This document shows, one piece after another, positions 1 to 5,983 of a stretch of DNA of 5,983 bases. Every line of letters starts with the position of its first letter. The first letter of the stretch is position 1. The translations under genes and the position numbers were made by a program. Origin of the DNA: an uncultured cyanobacterium (GTDB lineage Bacteria; Cyanobacteriota; Cyanobacteriia; Phormidesmidales; Phormidesmidaceae); contig CALHGI010000380.1 of assembly GCA_938029995.1 (NCBI GenBank), forward strand, positions 1 to 5,983, read 5' to 3'. The notes below the pieces were generated by a model. That model saw only the letters and a program-made list of their open reading frames with translations, searched no databases and had not been told where the DNA came from.

Positions 1-176
<176 letters not shown>

Positions 177-233
177 TCAAAAACACATTGGGAAAGTTCT
201 TTGGGCAACCGCAACAGTTGTTTTGGTGTGCCA

Positions 234-303
234 CAGAAATAACCATAGACAATGGCCGTTATCTAAGTCCTTGATATTAATAACAAAGCAATATTCCGTT
301 ACA
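234..303 (-). promoter_or_regulatory. Candidate promoter/activator module of second cpeB
   Basis: This 70-nt block aligns without gaps to the block upstream of the complete cpeB (4555-4624), with 45 of 70 positions identical by hand count. The identity sits at the two ends. The distal part begins TGTAACGGAAT and continues rTTGCTTT; 18 of its first 20 positions match. The proximal part reads ATTGyCTATkGTT and includes a possible -10 hexamer (TATGGT here, TATTGT in the other copy). The 5' end of the block is 142 nt from the start codon here and 138 nt in the other copy. No good -35 hexamer lies at standard spacing, which would suit an activator-dependent promoter such as one controlled by CpeR. 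That assignment is inferred; the conservation is seen. Confidence 0.5.
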
Positions 304-407
304 TACGGCTCATTTAGATTCATCAAACTAATGACAAACGACGGCAGAACCGTAAAAATAGAGCTATATACGATAGTTAATTTTGAAAAGCTGAAAGGAT
401 TGTAATT

Positions 408-653
408 ATGACTAGCGCGGCTGATGCGGCTACTCCCCAAGTTACGGTTGAAGAAATTACTGAACTGATCACTGAATTTGAAAAGTATCGTGATCGTTTG
501 ACCAGCGAAACCTTAGATGCAGCCAAAAAGGCCAAGATGTCTAAGAAAGAGACCATGGCCAAGTTAGAGCCCGAACTGGCTAAAATCGATGCGGCCTTGA
601 CCCAACTCCGCGCCCAGTTAGCGGCCCTAGTTCCCGAAGCTGCCTCCGAATAG
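408..653 (+). CDS. Small charged helical protein, function unknown
   Basis: This encodes an 81-residue protein that I do not recognise with a function. An AAAGGA ribosome binding site at 394-399 lies 8 nt before the ATG, a convincing start. After a short Ala/Thr-rich N-terminus, residues 13-75 are rich in Glu, Lys, Ala and Leu with heptad-like spacing (for example EELITEFEKYRDRL-type and ELAKIDAALTQL-type segments). This predicts a helical hairpin or coiled coil. There is no cysteine, no tryptophan, no signal peptide and no membrane segment, so it is probably a soluble cytoplasmic protein. It is transcribed away from the second cpeB copy, with 246 nt between the two starts. Its position among phycoerythrin genes suggests, but does not prove, a role in phycobilisome assembly or regulation. 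It could also be an unrelated conserved cyanobacterial protein. Confidence 0.75.
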   Translation: MTSAADAATPQVTVEEITELITEFEKYRDRLTSETLDAAKKAKMSKKETMAKLEPELAKIDAALTQLRAQLAALVPEAASE

Positions 654-855
654 TGCTGTCATCGACTCGGTGTTAATGCAGTTAGGTCAAGGCCTTTAGC
701 ACACCACTGCGGAGCTTGATCTGGCAAAGCAGCCGTGGCTGATCTAGGGGCTGGGCGGCCAAACGGTCTACCATTCCAGGATGTTTTCCCGGATGCTTTA
801 AATGTCGTCCTCCTGCAGATCGGCAACGCCGAAAAGCCTTTTATGGGTATGGATC

Positions 856-1158
856 ATGCTAGACGATCAAAATCCGTTGCGTAGCCAGTTAGAAGATGAG
901 CTAAATGGCTCTGAATGGCTGCAAAAGTTTAAGGCCATCAATCGATTGCTCCATAGCTTAAAAGCCGATGTCGCTGATATGGAGGCCTGTGATCTTAAAT
1001 GGGACACGGCCACCCATGGCCTAGTGATCCATTGCCCTTCACTAGCTATCGGAGCAAGCCTTGTGGCAAAACGGTCCGAGATAATTGCCATTGCAAACTA
1101 TGCGGACCGTATCACCCTAGTTCAGCCCAATGGTGCATCTGTTATTTTCAAGGATTGA
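856..1158 (+). CDS. Small protein of unknown function, convergent with cpeZ
   Basis: This encodes a protein of about 100 residues that I do not recognise. The frame is open from an ATG at 802, but that start has no ribosome binding site and adds an unlikely 18-residue Ser/Trp-rich leader. The ATG at 856 gives a more natural N-terminus (MLDDQNPLRSQLEDEL), although its upstream GGTATGGA is also a weak site, so the start is uncertain. The N-terminal half is predicted helical (residues about 7-40). The C-terminal half has alternating strand-helix-strand character (LVIHCP, then an Ala/Ile-rich helix, then ITLVQPNG). This loosely recalls small nucleic-acid-binding or chaperone-like folds, but I cannot name a family. 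It lies 202 nt after the 81-residue gene on the same strand and ends 23 nt from the stop of convergent cpeZ. Confidence 0.6.
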   Translation: MLDDQNPLRSQLEDELNGSEWLQKFKAINRLLHSLKADVADMEACDLKWDTATHGLVIHCPSLAIGASLVAKRSEIIAIANYADRITLVQPNGASVIFKD

Positions 1159-1181
1159 GCCTTCGTTTCCCGGCAGCTGCC

Positions 1182-1793
1182 CTAATCCTGCTTGGGGCGA
1201 GAATATTGTTGCACCATTTCCAGGCGAGATAGGGCACTGGTGGCCGTTTCTTTGATGTACCTGTCTGCGGTTTCATCCTCAGAGAGTTTTTTCAACACTG
1301 TTACGGCTTGCTCTCCCCCCACCGAAGCTAGGGCATTTAAAATTGATACGGACAGGGCTAAATTATCGGTAGTTTGTAATGTTTCCAGGAGGATGTCCAG
1401 GGCGGCATCCCCAATTTCCCCAAGGGCCATGGCAGAGGCGATGTGGACCACGGGGTTAGGATCATTTAGAGACTGTTTTAGTCCCTGCAATCCCATTTCA
1501 GGAAACGGTTCATCTGGATAGTTTAGGGCGACCTGGGCCAGGGCTTTGGCACAGCTCCCCCGGACCGTTACATTGTCGCTATTGGCCAACGCTTCAACAA
1601 TGGCGGGGACGGCATCCACGCCCACCGCGCCCAAGGTTTTTACCGCAGCCCGCCGATAGGTTGTGTCCTCTGCGTCCAAGGCACTCATTAATCGGGGGAT
1701 TGTGGTTTCGTCACGGTTGTCCATAATATCCACCATGGCGCGATTGCGCATATTGGGATTGGGGTGCTTGAGCTGTTCAAAAGAAGCGTCCAT
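1182..1793 (-). CDS. cpeZ: CpeZ, HEAT-repeat partner of phycoerythrin lyases
   Basis: This encodes a 203-residue protein made almost entirely of HEAT/PBS-lyase-type helical repeats. Recognisable units lie near residues 31-58 (TIPRLMSAL, then RRAAVKTLGAVG), 61-90, 100-128 (VVHIASAMALGEIG) and 130-190. The length fits CpeZ, which is about 200 residues. In Fremyella diplosiphon, CpeZ works with the lyases CpeY and CpeF in attaching phycoerythrobilin and has chaperone-like activity toward phycoerythrin subunits. The assignment rests on the repeat type, the length and the position directly after cpeY, which matches the known cpeYZ order. It starts 87 nt after the cpeY stop; no Shine-Dalgarno sequence is evident before its ATG. 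It would act in the cytoplasm. A CpcF-like subunit of another E/F-type lyase is the alternative, but the context favours CpeZ. Confidence 0.9.
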   Translation of the reverse strand: MDASFEQLKHPNPNMRNRAMVDIMDNRDETTIPRLMSALDAEDTTYRRAAVKTLGAVGVDAVPAIVEALANSDNVTVRGSCAKALAQVALNYPDEPFPEMGLQGLKQSLNDPNPVVHIASAMALGEIGDAALDILLETLQTTDNLALSVSILNALASVGGEQAVTVLKKLSEDETADRYIKETATSALSRLEMVQQYSRPKQD

Positions 1794-1810
1794 GGGTTGA
1801 TAAAAAGATT

Positions 1811-1861
1811 TTGGCTAAAGTAAAAATGATGTTGGCTGAAGGTTTTGGGCGGACATTGGCT
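1811..1861. repeat. Three TTGGCT direct repeats between cpeY and cpeZ
   Basis: TTGGCT occurs at 1811-1816, 1832-1837 and 1856-1861, spaced 21 and 24 nt, about two helical turns. The first two extend to TTGGCTrAAG. They fill much of the 87-nt gap between cpeY and cpeZ. They could be a protein binding array or chance; hexamers this short are weak evidence. Confidence 0.3.
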
Positions 1862-1880
1862 CTGTCCTTAGGAGGCTACG

Positions 1881-3176
1881 CTATGCCTGGTGAGCGTTGG
1901 CTGCCATGGGCACGGTCTGATTAGCCTTTGCCTTTACGGCCCAGTCATTGGCGTCTAATAACAGTTTATGCTGACTGTAATCACCTAATTTCTCCAGGGC
2001 CATTAGGGACGCATATTGCAGCATCCAAATTTTGCTTTGGGCGCTGGTTTGCAACGGCGCAATTGCTCGTTGATCACCCAGTTCTCCTAGGGATAGCGCG
2101 GCCCCGGCCCGAGACTTCATAAATTGAGGTGAGGTGTTATCTAGGGCGTCAATCAGCAAATCATAGGCTGGTTGATGGTGAAGCCAGCCCATTAATTTCA
2201 TCACGTGGTAATGGGCTCCATAGTCATTATGGGCTTCGGCCTCATAGGTCGCAAATAGGGCTTCTGGCGCTGCATCGATGGGGTGATCTATAAAGGTTTT
2301 AGTGGCCAAATAAGTGCGCCCAAAGTCGGTGTGATACAGCTCCTGAATGAGAAATTCTAGGGCCGGGGGCTGATCGTACTCGTGTACGAGTTCCAAATCT
2401 TTGGGATGGTCTAGCAAAATCTGCTCAATGACTGGCAGCACCTGTTCAACGGTCAAATTCCCAGAGGCTATGCCGTTTTCGGCTAATGTGCGAACGGCCC
2501 TCAGGCGAAACATTAGGGAAATGGGGCAGCGGGCAATGGCAGGAATGGCTGCGTAGTAACGGGAGTTAATCAGATCTTCGAGACAGGCTCGGCGAGCATC
2601 AACGTTGTCACTTTGGAGAAAGGAGACCACCCGATCAATTTGGCTAAAGTCTTGGGCGAAGAGACAGACGGTTGAGATCGCAGCACTGGCCGTCGGCTCA
2701 TTCTCGTGATCCATAAAGGGACGCACTCGGTCTACGGCAGCCCCATAATTTAGCTTCACCAAGGTATGGATGATTACCCGATAGGTCTGATTGGGCTTTG
2801 CCAACAGCTGGGTAATCTCTTCTAAAATCTCAGTATTATCCGTGCCAATCTCCCCAATTGCCCAGACAGCCGCCTCTACGGTGTAGCGGTCTTCATCTGA
2901 CAAACAGCCGCGAATCGCGTCTATTCCCTTAGTTGCTTTCAATTTTCCTAGGGACTCTACCGACTTACGCCGAGCAATCCGATTATCTAAGGAGTCGTAA
3001 GTAACATTAACGGCTCGAATCAGGGCGTCAATTGATGCCTCTGATGGATAATTTGCCAATTGAGAGGCCGCAACATAGCGTTCACTCTCATCACCAGCCT
3101 GTTCAGGGGGGGTATCCAAAAGGGCAATGGATTGTTCTTCCGTCAATCCAAAAATATTGGCAAAACGCTTATCCAT
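1881..3176 (-). CDS. cpeY: CpeY, phycoerythrobilin lyase for CpeA
   Basis: This encodes a 431-residue HEAT-repeat protein of the E/F-type bilin lyase family, a length typical of CpeY. Characteristic segments are the N-terminal region with RYVAASQLANYPSEASIDAL (about residues 33-52) and RRKSVESLGKLK (69-80). These are followed by VEAAVWAIGEIG (100-111), YGAHYHVMKLMGWLHH in the C-terminal third, and a final SRAGAALSLGELGDQRAI repeat. In Fremyella diplosiphon, CpeY attaches phycoerythrobilin to Cys82 of CpeA, more efficiently with CpeZ. Both its substrate (cpeA upstream) and its partner (cpeZ downstream) are adjacent here. The ATG at 3174-3176 has no clear Shine-Dalgarno sequence, so translation may be modest, as expected for an enzyme next to a very highly expressed structural operon. 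Transcription probably includes read-through from cpeBA past the hairpins at 3263-3292 and 3342-3362. Confidence 0.93.
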   Translation of the reverse strand: MDKRFANIFGLTEEQSIALLDTPPEQAGDESERYVAASQLANYPSEASIDALIRAVNVTYDSLDNRIARRKSVESLGKLKATKGIDAIRGCLSDEDRYTVEAAVWAIGEIGTDNTEILEEITQLLAKPNQTYRVIIHTLVKLNYGAAVDRVRPFMDHENEPTASAAISTVCLFAQDFSQIDRVVSFLQSDNVDARRACLEDLINSRYYAAIPAIARCPISLMFRLRAVRTLAENGIASGNLTVEQVLPVIEQILLDHPKDLELVHEYDQPPALEFLIQELYHTDFGRTYLATKTFIDHPIDAAPEALFATYEAEAHNDYGAHYHVMKLMGWLHHQPAYDLLIDALDNTSPQFMKSRAGAALSLGELGDQRAIAPLQTSAQSKIWMLQYASLMALEKLGDYSQHKLLLDANDWAVKAKANQTVPMAANAHQA

Positions 3177-3203
3177 AGGACAGTCAAGCAGAAACTAAAG
3201 CGA

Positions 3204-3215
3204 GTGATCGATCAC
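3204..3215. promoter_or_regulatory. 12-bp perfect palindrome upstream of cpeY
   Basis: GTGATCGATCAC is a perfect 12-bp inverted repeat centred about 33 nt before the cpeY start codon, in the leader between the hairpin at 3263-3292 and the gene. It could be an operator for a dimeric regulator. There is no match to a named site that I can recall, so function is a guess. Confidence 0.3.
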
Positions 3216-3262
3216 CTGTTCTAAGTGTGAACAAGGTTTAATACTAGCCTAATACAATAACA

Positions 3263-3292
3263 AACCTGGAGACCCATAGGAATCTCCAGGTT
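3263..3292 (-). terminator. Strong hairpin between cpeA and cpeY
   Basis: On the minus strand AACCTGGAGA pairs perfectly with TCTCCAGGTT across a 10-nt loop. Two G-T pairs and one C-G pair can extend the stem into the loop, leaving CTAT at the tip. It is followed by TGTTATTGTATT, which is T-rich but interrupted. This suggests a leaky intrinsic terminator or a 3' stabilising hairpin that gives abundant cpeBA mRNA and less cpeYZ read-through. It is the longest perfect stem I found in the window. Confidence 0.65.
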
Positions 3293-3341
3293 CAGACTAA
3301 CTTAATGTAGTCAAACTCTTTTTCAAAGCCATTCGACTCGG

Positions 3342-3362
3342 AAAAAGACCCTTAGAAAAGGG
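3342..3362 (-). terminator. Short terminator-like hairpin just after cpeA
   Basis: On the minus strand, starting 3 nt after the cpeA stop codon, CCCTT and AAGGG form a 5-bp stem around a TTCT loop, followed by TC and five T residues. The geometry is that of an intrinsic terminator, though the stem is short. Overlapping inverted repeats (CCCTAT/ATAGGG at 3364-3376 across the stop codon, and a 7-bp CTTTTTC/GAAAAAG pair at 3317-3347) could form alternative folds. Confidence 0.45.
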
Positions 3363-3365
3363 ACC

Positions 3366-3920
<555 letters not shown>

Positions 3921-3931
3921 TCAAGAGATGA

Positions 3932-4516
<585 letters not shown>

Positions 4517-4554
4517 TTACGGTGAGAACAAACTCGGTCTGTTTGCTTCAATCA

Positions 4555-4624
4555 CCATAAAAACAATAGGCAATTATGGTTACGACTGTCTCAATTAATG
4601 AAAAGAAAGCAACATTCCGTTACA
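4555..4624 (-). promoter_or_regulatory. Candidate promoter/activator module of cpeBA
   Basis: This is the counterpart of the block upstream of the second cpeB copy (234-303). The distal element TGTAACGGAATGTTGCTTT begins 138 nt before the start codon. The proximal element ATTGCCTATTGTT includes TATTGT as a possible -10, which would leave a 5' untranslated region of roughly 70 nt. It lies in the cpeR-cpeB gap with no coding frame. The bases between and beyond the two elements are poorly conserved, so the two elements stand out. Transcription of cpeBA depends on CpeR in Fremyella diplosiphon, making this a candidate site of CpeR-dependent control; this is inferred. Confidence 0.55.
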
Positions 4625-4750
4625 AGGAGTACAGTTTTTGATTGAATTTAGGATTCTAGTTGATGTTAAATGGAGCGTCTATCCCAGGCCCTAAGGGCGT
4701 TGTGCCGATTTAGTGCGTCTGATTAGAGGCCGTTACATTGCTTCTTGGTT

Positions 4751-5122
4751 TTAAGCCCGTTCATCAAAGCGGGTATGGAAGCTGCCGTATTTAATCCAAT
4801 ATTGCTGTAGGTCGTGGTGGGGGGTGTGCAGGCTAGCCTTCGCTCGATATAAGACCACTCGCCGATGTTGTCCAATCCAAATTTTCTTGACTGGGTCAAC
4901 GCAAATTAAAGTGCCACCCAAAGCTTTGAGACAATCTTGAAACTTTTCCACCGTCGAGTATTCCACGGTTTCAAAAATGAAAAAGTTACCTGATCGAATC
5001 AGGTGACGGCTGCGAATCCACGCTTTCATTTTTTTCTGGGCTTGGGGGGGCAGCATGGAAGTTTGAACCGCTTTAAGGGCTATGTTGGGGTCTGCTTTAA
5101 TCTCTTCAGATAGGTAATTCAT
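4751..5122 (-). CDS. cpeR: CpeR, activator of phycoerythrin genes
   Basis: This encodes a 123-residue CpeR-like protein. Recognisable segments are MLPPQAQKKMKAWIRSRHLIRSG (about residues 23-45), NFFIFETVEYSTVEKFQDCL (46-65) and GGTLICVDPVKKIWIGQHRRVVLYRA (69-94). In Fremyella diplosiphon, CpeR is required for expression of cpeBA and is encoded at the end of cpeCDESTR; it has weak similarity to PP2C-type phosphatases and its mechanism is unresolved. I chose the ATG at 5120-5122 because MNYLSEEIKAD is the expected N-terminus. A longer frame from 5179 would overlap cpeT by 74 nt and add 19 residues of unlikely sequence. With this start the gene overlaps the end of cpeT by 17 nt, suggesting translational coupling. 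About 24 residues after LYRAKASL (HTPHHDLQQYW and on) look longer than the roughly 100-residue CpeR I remember. Confidence 0.9.
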   Translation of the reverse strand: MNYLSEEIKADPNIALKAVQTSMLPPQAQKKMKAWIRSRHLIRSGNFFIFETVEYSTVEKFQDCLKALGGTLICVDPVKKIWIGQHRRVVLYRAKASLHTPHHDLQQYWIKYGSFHTRFDERA

Positions 5123-5720
5123 GCTCAAAGCTGGTTCGCTTGCGGAACTGTAATATCCCTTCCGTTGAACCCCACACATACTCGTCGGTGTCGATGTCCA
5201 TCCCCTGATCGATGCTCATCCAGGTACTTTCAGTAATCTCCACGTGGCTGGTGAGATAGGTGGTTTTACCCTCTTTGGGAATAATGCAAGCTTTTCCCGG
5301 TTCTACACTTCCTATGAACATGTCCCCCTGCCACTTAAACACCATTGAGCAGCCTTCGCGCCGCTCAATGCAGTCAGGGGTAATGGTTTTTAGAATATCT
5401 GTATTGTGACCAGCGCCCGCATATAGGAACCGGTCCTTGAGCCCATAGTTTTCAATATAGATGCGGTCGCCTTGGTCAACTAGCCGGTGTACCCCCTGAC
5501 GGTAGGGGCTCCACAGATCGTAGTCCTGGGTTTGTTCAGAATAGAGCCCCACCCCTGAGAAGAAGTCATAGGGCAGTGGGCGAAAGAAAATTCGAATATG
5601 GGCGAACTTCGTGGGTTGCTCAAAGGATTGATGTTGGTTGCTAAAATCCCCGGACATCCAACGGGCAAGGGTTATAAACTCCTGGGAGTAGGTGACGTCG
5701 GCATTGCTAGAAAGCACCAT
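5106..5720 (-). CDS. cpeT: CpeT, phycoerythrobilin lyase for CpeB
   Basis: This encodes a 204-residue protein of the CpcT/CpeT lyase family, full length. Family landmarks are TLARWMSGDFSNQHQSF (17-33), HIRIFFRPLPYDFFSGVGLY (41-60), DDLWSPYRQ-like YDLWSPYRQGVHRL (67-80), IYIENYGLKD (87-96), GCSMVFKWQG (123-132), SVEPGKACII (138-147) and DTDEYVWGS (177-185). The family fold is a beta-barrel that carries a bilin to Cys153/165-type sites of beta subunits; CpeT of Fremyella diplosiphon attaches phycoerythrobilin to Cys165 of CpeB, a residue present in the CpeB encoded here. Its position directly before cpeR supports CpeT over the phycocyanin enzyme CpcT. The ATG at 5718-5720 lacks a clear ribosome binding site and overlaps the upstream open frame by 14 nt. 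Confidence 0.93.
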   Translation of the reverse strand: MVLSSNADVTYSQEFITLARWMSGDFSNQHQSFEQPTKFAHIRIFFRPLPYDFFSGVGLYSEQTQDYDLWSPYRQGVHRLVDQGDRIYIENYGLKDRFLYAGAGHNTDILKTITPDCIERREGCSMVFKWQGDMFIGSVEPGKACIIPKEGKTTYLTSHVEITESTWMSIDQGMDIDTDEYVWGSTEGILQFRKRTSFEHELPI

Positions 5721-5983
5721 TGCTTGACAAATTTTTGAGTTTCCAGAAGGACTTTATGCGAAGAATAGGAATGACACCCTGGGGAAATAGGCTATTGCGA
5801 TCGCACCCCTTAATTCTCCCATCGATGGTCGTACCCATGTTTAAGTGTACGCAGGCAACGGATAAAAGCGCCAGTTGAAACGCCCGATTGCCCCATGGAT
5901 TTATCAATATTTGATGACTCAGGCGGCAGTACCCATGAGCGGTGTCATAGGCCCACGGGCTTAGTTCCGAGCCAGGGGATAAT
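5707..5983 (-). other. Open frame of uncertain status upstream of cpeT
   Basis: A minus-strand frame stays open from the window edge to a stop at 5707-5709 (about 91 codons, edge-truncated) and overlaps the cpeT start by 14 nt. An internal ATG would give 66 residues starting MINPWGNRAFQLALL. The translation does not resemble CpeS, CpeE, CpeD or any other expected upstream cpe product. It may be the end of a real gene, a decayed gene or a chance frame in the cpeT leader. A HIP1 octamer sits inside it, and I see no other gene in 5721-5983. Confidence 0.2.
5797..5804. repeat. HIP1 octamer GCGATCGC
   Basis: GCGATCGC is the highly iterated palindrome found in many cyanobacterial genomes. This is the only copy I found in the window, so it supports a cyanobacterial source only mildly; the cpe genes are the main evidence. 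Confidence 0.8.

Noticed and set aside
177..440. Minus-strand frame in the gap upstream of the second cpeB copy, and a second one at 377-562.
   Set aside because: The first covers the conserved promoter module and leader of cpeB; the second is mostly antisense to the 81-residue gene. Neither has supporting signals.
730..741. CAGCC-GT-GGCTG inverted repeat after the 81-residue gene, considered as a terminator.
   Set aside because: The loop would be only 2 nt and no T tract follows. It is too weak to call.
867..1091. Minus-strand frame of 74 codons opposite the second small gene.
   Set aside because: It has no ribosome binding site or recognisable product, and the plus-strand frame has the better protein-like composition. 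The plus-strand gene is itself not certain.
1172..1181. GGCAGCTGCC palindrome in the gap where the 100-residue gene and cpeZ converge, considered as a two-way terminator.
   Set aside because: As a hairpin it gives only a 3-bp stem around a 4-nt loop, with no T run on either side.
1192..1521. Plus-strand open frame of 109 codons.
   Set aside because: It lies wholly antisense inside cpeZ, which has clear HEAT-repeat coding content; the plus-strand translation shows no recognisable pattern.
1565..1572. Another TGTAACGG octamer on the minus strand.
   Set aside because: It is inside the cpeZ coding sequence and lacks the conserved extension, so it is probably chance.

Overview
The window comes from a phycoerythrin-producing cyanobacterium. 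Both C-phycoerythrin subunits (CpeB, CpeA) are encoded with all their chromophore-binding cysteines. Around them lie four other cpe genes: the bilin lyases CpeT and CpeY, the CpeY partner CpeZ, and the phycoerythrin activator CpeR. One HIP1 octamer (GCGATCGC) near the right end also fits a cyanobacterium. The genus cannot be fixed from the sequence alone.

Layout. All recognised cpe genes are on the minus strand and read right to left. At the right edge is an open frame of unknown status (5707-5983). It is followed by cpeT (5106-5720) and cpeR (4751-5122), which overlap like the end of a cpeCDESTR-type operon. A 264-nt gap with a candidate promoter leads to cpeB (3932-4486) and cpeA (3366-3860). 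A 189-nt gap holding two hairpins and a 12-bp palindrome then precedes cpeY (1881-3176) and cpeZ (1182-1793). Two small plus-strand genes (408-653 and about 856-1158) converge on cpeZ. At the left edge is the 5' end of a second cpeB copy (1-161, minus), divergent from the first small gene.

How the genes fit together. CpeB and CpeA form the phycoerythrin hexamers of the phycobilisome rods. CpeT attaches phycoerythrobilin to CpeB (the Cys165 position in Fremyella). CpeY, helped by CpeZ, attaches it to CpeA (Cys82). CpeR is needed for cpeBA expression in Fremyella diplosiphon. CpeS, CpeF and the linker proteins CpeC, CpeD and CpeE are not in this window.

Most notable. The two cpeB copies share an exact 119-nt tract that runs to the window edge, while the following 42 nt differ at 5 positions. 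Their upstream regions are mostly unrelated but keep a spaced two-part motif at almost the same distance from the start codon, a good candidate cis-element for phycoerythrin gene control. The two unassigned small genes between the cpeB copies are the most plausible undescribed components. I see no sign of a wholly new system.
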